The notes beneath the pieces were generated by a model. It did not search any database. It saw nothing but the letters and a program-made list of their open reading frames with translations, and was not told where the DNA came from. A DNA stretch of 64,000 bases, from positions 620,001-684,000 of the forward strand of contig CALDUY010000002.1 of the NCBI GenBank assembly GCA_937923405.1, in the 5' to 3' direction. Source of the DNA: an uncultured Gemmataceae bacterium (GTDB lineage: Bacteria > Planctomycetota > Planctomycetia > Gemmatales > Gemmataceae). This document shows, piece by piece, positions 7,869 through 17,026 of this stretch. Each line of letters opens with the position of its first letter. Within the stretch, counting starts at the first letter, position 1. The position numbers and the translations under genes were made by a program.

Positions 7869-9260
7869 TCAGGGCATCGGGGCCGAATCGACGTTGGTGA
7901 TGGAGACGGTCGGCATCGAGTTGTCGAGCAGTACGGGGCGACCCGAGGTAGCGCTGCCGACGTTGCCCGCCAGATCGCAGGCCTCGACTTTGAAGAACAC
8001 CCGGGCCAGTCCTGGCGGAGCTTGCCACAGATACTTGCCCGAGTTTTCCAGATTCGCCGCGACGACCTTCCACGGTCCGTCTTCCTTTTCGGCGTAGTAG
8101 AGCGTGATCGGCTGACGGCCCATATTCTTGTCGCTGGCTCGCCATCCCAACGCCACTTGGACATTGCGACCCACGGTGGTCGGGGTCACTTCCGTCAGTT
8201 GTACGTCGGGCTTACTCAGATCGACGATGACCCACACTTGGGGTTGATCGCCAGGTGCTGGTGGTTCTTTGCCCAGACCGATGCCACTCTTGGCTAGTAG
8301 GGTGAAACCATACATTCCCTCTTCATCCACCTCAATGACGTAGGCTTGAGCCTGCGTCGGCGCGTCGTACTTCTTCCATTCTCGACAATCCTGCGTGTAC
8401 CAGAGTTCGACACTCGACAACCCAGACGGCCCAACGTCCTTGACTTCAAAGTTCAGAGTAATGCGCTTTGTGTTGACCAGACGCATCAACGGCATGCCAC
8501 CCTTGCTCGGAGCGGTTGGCTCCATCGGCGTCATGCGGGGTTCCGCTGTTGTGTTGCGAGTATTGAAGTGATTCGAGGTCGGTATTGTCGGAGAACGCTT
8601 CGGCTCCATGCGATTGGCCTGAAGGATCGTCTCCTGTTGAACGGGAGACGCTGTGTAGTTCACCTGACGCTCAACACTGTCCCGTTGAGAGATAGCTCGC
8701 TCGTGTAGCTCACGCTCAGCCAGCGCTCGCTCGGCCTGGAGGCGTTCGCGATAGGCGCGTTCAGCAAGAGCTTGTTCGGCAGTCATCCGCTCGTGGACGC
8801 GCTCCGAGGGCGGCGTCACGGCCATGGGCATGCCCGGTGGAATTTGCAGCGGAGCTGGCGGCTGCGTATTCCCCGTCGGAGTTGCTGGCGTTTGCATCAC
8901 CATGCTGTTCGGAGCGGGGTTAGCCGGTTGCCGGACTGTGGTTGGGGCCGGCGGCGGTGAATAGGTTGGCGCGACAACTCGCTGCGGCACCGGCGGAGGA
9001 GACGGCAACGGTGAATAATTGGTCGGATTGTAGGCTGCGGTAGTCGGCTGCTGCGACACGCGGTGATCCGGATGAGCCGCCCAGGTAGTGTTGGTCGGAA
9101 CCTGGGAAGTATAGGCCGCCTGTGGTAGCTGATAGGGTGGGGTCGGTTGCGTGGGTCGCACCTCCTGCGGTTTTTTCTCGGCGGTACCGGGCTGCGCGGT
9201 GAAGGAGACACAGCCGCCCAGTCCCACAAGCAGCACAAACGTCCCTGCAATCCGCTTCAT
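7869..9260 (-). CDS. Secreted lipoprotein with Pro/Gln-rich, coiled and beta-sandwich parts
   Basis: A 463-aa predicted lipoprotein of unknown function. It starts at the ATG at 9260 preceded by GGAGGGGAGT; a longer reading from 9302 lacks this site. The signal peptide ends in the lipobox VGLGGC, so the mature N-terminus should be an acylated Cys. Next comes a Pro/Thr/Gln-rich low-complexity region, then a short charged helix with repeated LAERxxxER units (probable coiled coil), then two C-terminal beta-sandwich-like segments with TLNFEVKDVG, VELWYTQD and a parallel second unit with LYYAEKEDGPW and FFKVEACDLAGN. The latter look like Ig/Fn3-type repeats. It probably sits at a membrane surface and may bind other envelope components; this is inference. 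Confidence 0.75.
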   Translation of the reverse strand: MKRIAGTFVLLVGLGGCVSFTAQPGTAEKKPQEVRPTQPTPPYQLPQAAYTSQVPTNTTWAAHPDHRVSQQPTTAAYNPTNYSPLPSPPPVPQRVVAPTYSPPPAPTTVRQPANPAPNSMVMQTPATPTGNTQPPAPLQIPPGMPMAVTPPSERVHERMTAEQALAERAYRERLQAERALAERELHERAISQRDSVERQVNYTASPVQQETILQANRMEPKRSPTIPTSNHFNTRNTTAEPRMTPMEPTAPSKGGMPLMRLVNTKRITLNFEVKDVGPSGLSSVELWYTQDCREWKKYDAPTQAQAYVIEVDEEGMYGFTLLAKSGIGLGKEPPAPGDQPQVWVIVDLSKPDVQLTEVTPTTVGRNVQVALGWRASDKNMGRQPITLYYAEKEDGPWKVVAANLENSGKYLWQAPPGLARVFFKVEACDLAGNVGSATSGRPVLLDNSMPTVSITNVDSAPMP

Positions 9261-9522
9261 ACTCCCCTCCCGTGCCCGCGTTGTCGGTGGACCGACCGAC
9301 ACGGTGCCATGCCTTCGCGTTGGACGCTTCCCCCGCGTTGCCAGTGCGAAGAACAGTTGTTTCCACGAATGGGCGGCGATTTACCCACGCGAGGAAAACA
9401 AGTCAACCCCGAATGTCACAAATCGAGGTTAGCTCCGCTTCCCCTCTTGAAATTACCGGGTTTGCCTCCGAATGTAGTTCTCAGCCCCTGGGAATATATT
9501 CGAGCAAACGGAGTAGTCTGAC

Positions 9523-11808
9523 ATGGCCTCGATTACTGCCCCCGAAGCGCGTGCTGCTTCTAGTTCCGGCTTTACCCCGCACGTTCCTGATGACACGACC
9601 ATGAAGGAGTTTACCTTTCAAGCGGTCGCCGTCGGGGCCTTGCTAGGCATTCTCTTTGGAGCGTCCTCGTTATATCTGGTGCTTCGAGTGGGCATGACCG
9701 TGTCGGCCAGCATTCCCGTCGCAGTGCTGTCGATCACTCTCTTCCGCGCTCTCAGTCGAGCGTTTCGACTGCGAGGAGCCACCATTTTAGAGAACAACAT
9801 TACCCAAACAGCCGGCTCGGCGGGCGAATCGATCGCCTTCGGAGTGGGCGTGACCATGCCGGCCTTGATGCTGCTCGGCTTCGATATGGATCTGACTCGC
9901 GTGATGGTGGTTTCCATCCTGGGTGGCCTGTTGGGCATTTTGATGATGATCCCGCTACGACGCGCCTTCATCGTCAATATGCACGGCAAACCTGGCCAGC
10001 CGGACACGCTGCTCTATCCCGAAGGCACTGCCTGCGCTCAGGTGCTAATCACCGGCGAAAAGGGCGGAACCAGTGCGGCGACAGTCTTCGTCGGTTTCGG
10101 CATCGCCTTCGTAGCCAAGTTCCTCACCGAAGGAATGTCGGTGCTAGCGGGCATGGTGAGTTTACCGCTCAAGTTCTTTCAGCGAGCCGCCTTTCTCACT
10201 ACTGAAGTCGCACCAGAACTGATCGGCGTCGGCTATGTCATCGGAGTGCGGGTGGCCTGCGTCATGATGGCCGGCGCGGTGATCGGCAATCTGGTTCTAG
10301 TACCCGCCATTGCTCCATTTGTCGATCCTGGCCCTGACAAACAGAGTGGGTTCGAGCTACTGGGCTTTGTCCAGGTGAACTACCTCCGCTACATCGGAGC
10401 GGGGTGTGTCACTGCGGCGGGCATCATCAGTATGTTCAAAACCATGCCGATGATCATCCGCTCGTTTCGCTCAAGCCTTTCCCGGATCGGCAATGTCCAA
10501 ATGGGCGGCACTCGTCGAACCGATCGCGACATGTCAGTGTTCAGTTTGATTTTTGGTTCGCTCGCCTTGCTCGGGTTACTCGCCTGGTTCCTCGGCCATG
10601 AGCTTGCTCAAGAAGGGCAGACCGGCTACGTCTGGAAAGCCCTGCTCGGAGCGGCTTTGGTGTTGGGGTTCGGTTTCCTCTTTGTCACCGTGTCCTCTCG
10701 ATTGACTGGTGAGATCGGGTCGTCGAGCAACCCCATCTCGGGCATGACGGTTTCAACACTGGCCTTGACCTGTTTGATCTTTTTGGCCCTAGGCATGACC
10801 AGTCCTGCTGAGAGTGTGCTGGCTTTGTCTATCGGAGCGGTGGTGTGTATCGCGTCCTCGAACGGCGGCACCACCTCACAAGATCTCAAAACGGGCTTTC
10901 TCGTGGGCGGCACTCCGATTTATCAGCAATGGGCGATCTTGATTGGCGCTCTTTCCAGCGCGTTAGTCATCGGCTTCATTCTCTTGATCTTTAATCAGGT
11001 TGGAACAGTCGTCACCTCGAACAAGGAGTTCATCCCCGAAGTGACTCTTAGTCCTGCCCAGTATGAGGCACTGACGGAACGCGTCACCTACCAAGGAACA
11101 GAATATCGCGTCTGGCGCGCACGCCCTGGCAACGCAGAGAACGCCAAGCCGGGCAAGTATTATGTTGATGAATCTCGCCGAGTCGTGTTCCTTGAAGATC
11201 CCGCCATCACTGGACGCGTCAAGCAGCGAGATAACGGCGAGGAAGTGAAGATGAAATTCGACGCGCCGAAAACGGCGGTGATCGGCATCATCATCAATGG
11301 TGTGCTGGAACAAAAGCTCAACTGGGGGCTAGTATTGATCGGAGCCATGCTCGCGGTCGGACTGGAACTATGCGGCGTCGGGTCGCTGGCTTTCGCGGTC
11401 GGGGTCTATATTCCCATGCAATATACATTCCCGATCTTTCTTGGTGGAATCACTCGTTGGCTTGTCGAACGATCGAGCAAGCCTTCCACCACTACCCAAG
11501 ACGAGGCCAGCGCGATTGCCGAAACCGAAACCGGACCAGGAGTGTTGCTGTCTTCAGGCTATATCGCTGGCGGAACAATCGCTGGAGTTCTGATAGCCTT
11601 TCTGGAGCTTCCCTTCTTTGAATCCATCAAGGAAGCCATCTCGATGAGTGTCAAAGTGGAGGATAAAAACCTGCCTCGACTGATGTATGAACTACCAAGT
11701 TGGGGGATCGATCTTGCCCCGTTGCCCTTACTTTTGTTCTTACTGGCCTTTCTCGCTCTTGTTGGAATGGGGAAACTGTTCCAACCTTCCCGATTCAACG
11801 GTTCCTAG
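9523..11808 (+). CDS. OPT-family oligopeptide/metal-chelate transporter
   Basis: A 761-aa polytopic membrane protein of the OPT family, whose members import oligopeptides or metal-chelator complexes by proton coupling. Features include the N-terminal KEFTFQAVAVGALLGILF, ENNITQTAGSAGES, the typical LLYPEGTACAQVL, a SNGGTTSQDLKTGFLVG segment and the late AVGVYIPMQYTFPIFLGG. A roughly 100-residue hydrophilic insertion (about residues 495-590) with YQGTEYRVWRARPGNAENAKP interrupts the later helices and probably faces outside or inside as one block. GGAG-like bases at 9510-9513 precede the ATG. It is divergent from the lipoprotein gene across 262 bases. The substrate cannot be assigned. Confidence 0.9.
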   Translation: MASITAPEARAASSSGFTPHVPDDTTMKEFTFQAVAVGALLGILFGASSLYLVLRVGMTVSASIPVAVLSITLFRALSRAFRLRGATILENNITQTAGSAGESIAFGVGVTMPALMLLGFDMDLTRVMVVSILGGLLGILMMIPLRRAFIVNMHGKPGQPDTLLYPEGTACAQVLITGEKGGTSAATVFVGFGIAFVAKFLTEGMSVLAGMVSLPLKFFQRAAFLTTEVAPELIGVGYVIGVRVACVMMAGAVIGNLVLVPAIAPFVDPGPDKQSGFELLGFVQVNYLRYIGAGCVTAAGIISMFKTMPMIIRSFRSSLSRIGNVQMGGTRRTDRDMSVFSLIFGSLALLGLLAWFLGHELAQEGQTGYVWKALLGAALVLGFGFLFVTVSSRLTGEIGSSSNPISGMTVSTLALTCLIFLALGMTSPAESVLALSIGAVVCIASSNGGTTSQDLKTGFLVGGTPIYQQWAILIGALSSALVIGFILLIFNQVGTVVTSNKEFIPEVTLSPAQYEALTERVTYQGTEYRVWRARPGNAENAKPGKYYVDESRRVVFLEDPAITGRVKQRDNGEEVKMKFDAPKTAVIGIIINGVLEQKLNWGLVLIGAMLAVGLELCGVGSLAFAVGVYIPMQYTFPIFLGGITRWLVERSSKPSTTTQDEASAIAETETGPGVLLSSGYIAGGTIAGVLIAFLELPFFESIKEAISMSVKVEDKNLPRLMYELPSWGIDLAPLPLLLFLLAFLALVGMGKLFQPSRFNGS

Positions 11809-11834
11809 CGTAAGCGAGTGATTCCAACAGCGCT

Positions 11835-11864
11835 CAGAGAAGGCAAAATCCCTTGCCTTCTCTG
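11835..11864. other. Perfect 12-bp stem, 6-base loop hairpin
   Basis: CAGAGAAGGCAA at 11835-11846 pairs perfectly with TTGCCTTCTCTG at 11853-11864, with loop AATCCC. It starts 26 bases after the OPT gene stop and ends 42 bases before the start of the next gene. No T-run follows on either strand, so it may be a terminator of weak type, an mRNA-stabilising hairpin or a 5'-leader element. Confidence 0.5.
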
Positions 11865-11906
11865 GGGCTGCCCTGCATCCTTGCACAGACCATCATGGAG
11901 GATGCC

Positions 11907-12491
11907 ATGACTCGTCCTGCGATACTCGCGCTGTTCTTTCTCGCTCCGCTGTTACCCGCAGATCCTCCCTGCACTTCTCCATCAATCGAGAAGCCGTACT
12001 GCGTCGCCAATGTGCTGCTCGTTCCCAAAGAGAAGGCTACCACGGTGCCCGATTGGAAACTTCGTGAGATCGAAATCAATCGCGTTCCAACGGGGCCCGC
12101 TTTGGAGTTCGTTGAGGAAAAACGCTACGTCACCGAGCTGACACTGCAAGCGCGGGAGGTGGAGCAACAAGTCGTCGTGATCGACAGCCGCCCTGTAACT
12201 GTTACTTGTCCGAAAACCGGCAAATGTTACACGGAATATCAACCCTATGAAGGCGTCAAAACCGTCAAGGTAAAAGTACAAGAGGTTGTGCCCGTCCAAC
12301 GTGAAATCGTCCTTCGCGTACCAGTTCTCAAGCCCGGTCCCGAGGCGGTTGTGAAGCGGTTGCAGTTGGACAAAACCACAGCACCAGCGATCGAACACCG
12401 ATTCGACGGCCTAGCCACCTCTGACAAAGGGATCTACTCCGTTCCGCTGCCGGTCGTCCTGCCGCCCTGTCCCATCCGTTACGCGAAATAG
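11907..12491 (+). CDS. Small secreted protein of unknown function
   Basis: A 194-aa protein starting at the ATG at 11907, five bases after GGAGG (11897-11901). A signal peptide (TRPAILALFFLAPLLPADPP) is visible. The mature part is beta-rich with many Val/Lys/Glu strands, four scattered cysteines (PPC, PYC, VTC, GKC) and a short YQPYEGVKTVKVKVQEVV segment. No enzyme motif is present. I do not recognise the family. It lies between the OPT gene and the MITE-like repeat, and an in-frame ATG at 11895 is a less likely start. Confidence 0.65.
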   Translation: MTRPAILALFFLAPLLPADPPCTSPSIEKPYCVANVLLVPKEKATTVPDWKLREIEINRVPTGPALEFVEEKRYVTELTLQAREVEQQVVVIDSRPVTVTCPKTGKCYTEYQPYEGVKTVKVKVQEVVPVQREIVLRVPVLKPGPEAVVKRLQLDKTTAPAIEHRFDGLATSDKGIYSVPLPVVLPPCPIRYAK

Positions 12492-12517
12492 GTTATTAGA
12501 GTTACTCTAATCGGCTA

Positions 12518-12684
12518 TTAGTGCGCGTTACAAAATCGTGTAGCGGAGCGCCGGCTTTATCCTGCGACTACCGTTCGGATGGCCTGGCCAGGTAGCCGCA
12601 GGCTTTAGCCGGCGAAAACAAGTTGCCGCCTGCGAAAGCCCTTTCTCTCTCGTTGCCGCTACACCATTTTGTAACGCGCACTAA
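12518..12684. mobile_element. MITE-like element with 29-bp terminal inverted repeats
   Basis: The left arm at 12518-12546 begins TTAGTGCGCGTTACAAAAT, and the right arm at 12656-12684 is its inverse complement with 28 of 29 bases matching. The 167-bp unit carries no gene. The interior holds CTGCGACTACC at about 12572 and GTAGCCGCAGGCTTTAGCC at about 12592, a repeat core also seen at 31664-31710. Both ends carry TA next to the conserved GTGCGC, compatible with TA-target insertion as by IS630/Tc1-mariner transposases, but no intact transposase is in the window. It sits between the converging secreted-protein gene and pyrD. Confidence 0.7.
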
Positions 12685-12787
12685 GAATGAGAACACTGAT
12701 CGAAAAACAGATGAAAGCAATCGAGAAAGTACTTGACGCGGCAGAACCGCCTTGGACTTCCGGCTTGGAAAGCCAAGTAAGCGATGT

Positions 12788-13696
12788 TCAGGGTTGCAGC
12801 GACCCAATTATCTCACTCAGTCGAGTCGCTCCTAACTGTGCCACATATTCTGGGAGCGCTTCCATCACTCGCATGGACGCCGTCGGGTCGTAGAAGTTCA
12901 CCGTACCTAACTGTACGGCACTGGCTCCGGCTACGAGGAACTCCATAACATCCTCGCCAGTGGCGATTCCCCCTACCCCGATGATGGGAATCTTCACGTG
13001 TTGAGCCACCCGCCAGACCAGACGCAAGGCCAATGGCTTAATCGCTGGTCCGGAGAGTCCGCCGGTCTTGTTGCCCAGAATCGCCCGACGCCTTCGCCAG
13101 TCGATCGCCATGCCCACAAAAGTATTGACTAGGCTCACGGCGTCGGCCCCTGCGTCTGCGGCGGCCTGAGCGATCGGCACGATGTCTGTCACGTTAGGAG
13201 TCAGTTTGGCTATGATTGGAAACGGACAAGCCGCCCGAACACGTCGGATGACTCGAGCAGTCACGTCGGGAGAGGTGGCGAAGTCCACGCCGCCGGACAC
13301 GTTCGGACAGGAAAGGTTCAATTCCAAAGCGGCAATCCCTGATTGCGGAGCAAGCAGAGCCGCCATCTCCTCAAATTCGTCCTCGTTCTTGCCGGCGATG
13401 TTGGCGATCAACACCGTGGGCAGTGAACGCAGATAAGGCAAGTGATGCTGAATGAAGTAGTCGATGCCATCATTATCGAGACCAATCGCGTTGAGCATGC
13501 CCGAGGCGGTCTCGATGGTTCGCGGAGGTGGATTACCAATGCGGGGCAAACGGGTCACGGTCTTGGGAATGATCCCACCCAGACGAGTGAAATCGACCAA
13601 TCCTTCCATTTCGCGGGCATAACCAAACGTACCCGAGGCAACCAACACGGGATTGCTCAGCGAGAGTCGACCCAGTCGAACGGAGAGATCAACCAT
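12788..13696 (-). CDS. pyrD: Dihydroorotate dehydrogenase, class 1B catalytic subunit
   Basis: PyrD oxidises dihydroorotate to orotate in pyrimidine synthesis. The 302-aa TIM barrel starts with [19 protein letters not shown], contains [17 protein letters not shown], the active-site loop [12 protein letters not shown] with Cys at about residue 130, [10 protein letters not shown], and the FMN-phosphate region [25 protein letters not shown] (split here: [13 protein letters not shown] then [15 protein letters not shown]). A Cys base, soluble start and the GG...SGPA loop point to class 1B, which normally pairs with the PyrK electron-transfer subunit; pyrK is not in the window. It follows speA by 48 bases on the same strand and is probably co-transcribed. 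Confidence 0.93.
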   Translation of the reverse strand: MVDLSVRLGRLSLSNPVLVASGTFGYAREMEGLVDFTRLGGIIPKTVTRLPRIGNPPPRTIETASGMLNAIGLDNDGIDYFIQHHLPYLRSLPTVLIANIAGKNEDEFEEMAALLAPQSGIAALELNLSCPNVSGGVDFATSPDVTARVIRRVRAACPFPIIAKLTPNVTDIVPIAQAAADAGADAVSLVNTFVGMAIDWRRRRAILGNKTGGLSGPAIKPLALRLVWRVAQHVKIPIIGVGGIATGEDVMEFLVAGASAVQLGTVNFYDPTASMRVMEALPEYVAQLGATRLSEIIGSLQP

Positions 13697-13744
13697 GTGC
13701 TGATCGACTGCAAGCGGATGACTTACTTACTGAACAAAGACCAC

Positions 13745-15691
13745 TCACGGCTCTTCGAGATAAGTATACCCGTCGAGGCCGGATTCGTAGAACTGGATGA
13801 ATTTCTTGGACTCGCTCACCGACAGTCGACCGGCTCGCACCGCGCGTTCGATGTCGCGCCGCAGCATTTCTGTTAGCTTCTCGGCATTGTACTGCACATA
13901 GGCCAACACTTCGCGAACCGTGTCTCCCTTGATGACATCGTCAATGGTGTATTCTCCATCCTCATCGATCGAGACATGTACGGCATTGGTGTCGCCAAAG
14001 AGGTTGTGTAAATCTCCGAGAATCTCCTGGTAGGCTCCCAGAAGAAAAGCTCCAAGATAGTACGGCTCTCCTTCACGCAGCGGATGGAGTTGGAGTGTGT
14101 TACGCACATCCCGAAGATCGATGAACTGATCGATCTTGCCGTCCGAATCACAAGTGATGTCTCCCAGCACGGCGCGACGAGTCGGAGCTTCGTTCAGCCG
14201 ATGAATCGGCATGATGGGAAAGAGTTGCTTGATGGCCCAACTATCAGGCATGGACTGGAACACCGAGAAGTTGCAAAAGTATGTATCGGAAAGAAGCGAT
14301 TCCAGTCCTTGTAGCTCTTCAGGAGTGGTATCCAACTCGCGGGCCATGCGATGAATCTTGCTGCACACCGCCCAGAAGAGTCGTTCGACCATCGCTCGCA
14401 TTTCGATGGTCATACCACCGAGATTGAACAGATCCAGCGATTCATCGACAGCCTGCACCGCGTCATGGTAGCTCTCGATCAAATTCTTCTTTTTGAGATC
14501 GCGATGGATCGAGAAAAGATCGGACACTTGCTGCGGGGCGTCGTGTGGCACTTCGGGAGGAACCTGGAAGCGATCGAAGTCGGACACGCCCAAAACGTCG
14601 AAAATCAGCATGCTGTGGTAAGCAACCACAGCTCGACCCGATTCCGACACAATGATGGGGTGAGGAACTTCGGCCTCATCGCAGACACTCTTGATGCGGT
14701 AGACAACGTCATTGGCATATTCTTGGAGAGTGTAGTTGACGCTGGATTCAAAGTCGGTCTGCGAACCGTCGTAGTCGATACCGAGACCGCCGCCGACGTC
14801 CAGATAACGCACGCCAGCTCCGACCCGGTATAGTTCTGTGTAGATACGGGCGGCTTCGGTCAGAGCATTCTTGATCGAGCGAATGTTGGTGATCTGGCTA
14901 CCGAGATGGAAGTGAACTAGCTGCAGACAGTCTTCCATGCCACGCTTTTTGAGATACTCGACCGTTTCCAGAACTTCGCTGAGCGTGAGACCAAATTTCG
15001 AGCGGTAGCCGGCACTGCTGCGCCAGCGGCCAGCTCCGCGAGCGGCGAGTTTGACCCGCACTCCAATCAACGGGCGAATTTTGAGATTTTCCGAGTGCCG
15101 AACTATCACTTCTAGCTCAGAAAATTTCTCGACGACAGGGATAACCTGCTTGCCAGCTTTGCGGGCTAGAGTCGCCATCTGGATGAACTCTTCGTCCTTG
15201 AAGCCATTGCAGATGATCGGAGTACCGTTCTCATCGGATTTGTTCGATCCACTGGTCAGAGCAAGAACCGCGAGCAGTTCGGGTTTGGATCCCGCTTCCA
15301 GACCAAAGTGGTAGGGCTTACCGAAATCAAGAATCTCCTCGACGACTTGGCGCTGCTGGTTGACCTTGATGGGATACACGCAGAGGTATTTGTTCTGATA
15401 ATCGTACTCTCGAATAGCAGTGGTGAAGGCTTCATGGAGTTCACCGACTCGATGTCGGAGAATATCCGTGAACCGAAGTAGAATCGGCAGTTGGATACCG
15501 CGTGCTTGCAGCTGGTCCACTAGTTCTTTGAGATCGACATAGCGATCGCCGCGTTTGGTGGGGTGGACCTGGACGTGGCCAGCCTTGTTGATGCTGAAGT
15601 ATCCTTTGCCCCAGTTACGGACGCCAAACATATCAAGTGCGTCCTGGATCTTCCATTTTTCCATCAACTCTGGCTCAGCGCCTTTGGGCAT
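13745..15691 (-). CDS. speA: Biosynthetic arginine decarboxylase
   Basis: SpeA decarboxylates arginine to agmatine, the first step of the agmatine route to putrescine. The 648-aa length matches the bacterial biosynthetic enzyme. The PLP-lysine motif is YPIKVNQQRQVVEEI, followed by GLEAGSKPELLAVL, ICNGFKDEEFI, GVRVKLAARGAGRW with SSAGYRSKFGL, the substrate/PLP helix LVHFHLGSQI, LDVGGGLGIDYDG and SESGRAVVAYHS. ATG at 15691 has CTGGAGAC upstream. It heads an apparent speA-pyrD operon. A near-consensus promoter with two phased 10-bp direct repeats lies 90-125 bases upstream of the start. Confidence 0.96.
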   Translation of the reverse strand: MPKGAEPELMEKWKIQDALDMFGVRNWGKGYFSINKAGHVQVHPTKRGDRYVDLKELVDQLQARGIQLPILLRFTDILRHRVGELHEAFTTAIREYDYQNKYLCVYPIKVNQQRQVVEEILDFGKPYHFGLEAGSKPELLAVLALTSGSNKSDENGTPIICNGFKDEEFIQMATLARKAGKQVIPVVEKFSELEVIVRHSENLKIRPLIGVRVKLAARGAGRWRSSAGYRSKFGLTLSEVLETVEYLKKRGMEDCLQLVHFHLGSQITNIRSIKNALTEAARIYTELYRVGAGVRYLDVGGGLGIDYDGSQTDFESSVNYTLQEYANDVVYRIKSVCDEAEVPHPIIVSESGRAVVAYHSMLIFDVLGVSDFDRFQVPPEVPHDAPQQVSDLFSIHRDLKKKNLIESYHDAVQAVDESLDLFNLGGMTIEMRAMVERLFWAVCSKIHRMARELDTTPEELQGLESLLSDTYFCNFSVFQSMPDSWAIKQLFPIMPIHRLNEAPTRRAVLGDITCDSDGKIDQFIDLRDVRNTLQLHPLREGEPYYLGAFLLGAYQEILGDLHNLFGDTNAVHVSIDEDGEYTIDDVIKGDTVREVLAYVQYNAEKLTEMLRRDIERAVRAGRLSVSESKKFIQFYESGLDGYTYLEEP

Positions 15692-15780
15692 CGAAATTGT
15701 CTCCAGGGAGAGAGTTTTGGGAATTTCGGTGGGGGCTGAAACGAAACTCCTTGAGTACGTTAGGATTTCGCCTTAACATC

Positions 15781-15816
15781 AGTATAGAGGCTCTCGCGGT
15801 CCGTCAAGAGGCTCTC
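15781..15816 (-). promoter_or_regulatory. Predicted speA promoter with two 21-bp-phased direct repeats
   Basis: On the minus strand TTGACG (15807-15802) and TATACT (15786-15781) form a sigma70-type pair with a short 15-bp spacer, about 90 bases upstream of the speA ATG. Identical 10-mers AGAGGCTCTC (plus-strand orientation) occur at 15786-15795 and 15807-15816, 21 bp apart, so they lie on the same helix face and bracket the spacer. This arrangement suggests an operator for a repressor; the regulator is unknown. Confidence 0.45.
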
Positions 15817-15850
15817 CCCCATCTGGCTGCGGAAAAGAGGAGATAAAGGC

Positions 15851-17026
15851 GTGTCACCCGCCGAGGCGATCCATCATGGAATGATCGATCAATTGATCGC
15901 GCGTGGGAGTCTGTGGTCCGCTGCCCTGATCGCTGCTTTTCGAGCCACTCCCCGACATTATTTTGTCGATCGTCTCTGGCATGCACGTGAAAATCGTTGG
16001 CATTCTGTCGACGTCAACTCGCCTTCCGAGGAGGATCTGACAGCGATCTATCAGGATCGAGCTATCACCACGCACTGGCACGCCTCCCAAACTGCCATCA
16101 GTTCATCTAGTCAACCCTCGCTGATGGCGGGGATGCTCGAAGATCTAAGACTCCGTCCAGGACAAAAAATCTTAGAGATCGGAACCGGTACTGGATACAA
16201 CGCCGCCTTGTTGGCCCATGTGGTCGGCTCCGTGTATTCGATCGATGTCGACTCTCAAGTGTTGGCCGATGCTCATCGCCATCTGGCTTGGTTTCCAGAT
16301 CGTCAAGTGCATCTGTTGCACGGCGATGGCCGACTGGGTTGGCCCGAATTCGCTCCGTTTGATCGCATTCAGGTGACCGCAGCGACAGATGACCTCGAAC
16401 CAGCTTGGCTAGAACAGTTAGTTCCAGGTGGACTGGTTCAGGTGCCCGTCGATTTCGGTCCGGGACTGGCCTGGATTCTTCAGGGAACAGTGCAGGAACG
16501 GCAATTCCTTGGTGGTCTGACTCGTTCGGCCTTCTTCCTTCCTCTTCGTGAGGAAACCGAACCAGGACGCGATCGGTCGGATTATGCCGTGAAAATTCAC
16601 GGACCCGATGGCCTGGAAGCTCGTCCTGCACCGTGGGAAAAATGGCAGGATCTGCGGCAGCGAGAAATTGCCGAGATGCTCACTAGCCTAGCGTTTTTTG
16701 CCTGGCTGGAAGGCAAAACTCTTGGGTATGTCTCCTTGTCGGATGGTCGCTACGGACATGGTTTGGCCGAGGGAAATGCCATCTGCTGGCTTGGACCACA
16801 ATTCTGGTATGTCCATGCCGAGGGTTATAAACTTGGGATCGACCTATGGCGGCGTTGGCTGGATCTAGGTGCCCCAAGAGCTACGGATTGGAGGATGCGT
16901 TGCGTGGAAAGCGGCCGATCGATCGATGCCATCTCGTCGGCTCGCGCTAGTTATTATCACCAAGGTCGCTGCTGTAACCAGTACTGGGAACTGATCGAGC
17001 CTCGTCATCCGGGTTGTCGTGACTGA
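15851..17026 (+). CDS. PCMT-like SAM-dependent methyltransferase, extended C-terminus
   Basis: A 391-aa protein with a protein-L-isoaspartate O-methyltransferase-like core. The conserved PCMT region appears as SSSSQPSLMAGMLEDLRLRP, followed by SAM motif I LEIGTGTGYNAALLA, an acidic motif YSIDVD, GDGRLGWPEFAPFDRIQVTAA and LVPGGLVQVPV. The C-terminal ~160 residues go beyond classical PCMT (about 210-220 aa) and their role is unknown. Repair of isoaspartyl residues is the family activity, but extended members may methylate other carboxylates. GTG at 15851 has GAGGAG at 15837-15842. The last 80 bases overlap the convergent permease gene. Confidence 0.8.
   Translation: MSPAEAIHHGMIDQLIARGSLWSAALIAAFRATPRHYFVDRLWHARENRWHSVDVNSPSEEDLTAIYQDRAITTHWHASQTAISSSSQPSLMAGMLEDLRLRPGQKILEIGTGTGYNAALLAHVVGSVYSIDVDSQVLADAHRHLAWFPDRQVHLLHGDGRLGWPEFAPFDRIQVTAATDDLEPAWLEQLVPGGLVQVPVDFGPGLAWILQGTVQERQFLGGLTRSAFFLPLREETEPGRDRSDYAVKIHGPDGLEARPAPWEKWQDLRQREIAEMLTSLAFFAWLEGKTLGYVSLSDGRYGHGLAEGNAICWLGPQFWYVHAEGYKLGIDLWRRWLDLGAPRATDWRMRCVESGRSIDAISSARASYYHQGRCCNQYWELIEPRHPGCRD

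Noticed and set aside
12687..12893. 68-aa plus-strand frame after the MITE-like element
   Set aside because: It overlaps the 3' end of pyrD in antisense, has no ribosome site and no recognisable product.
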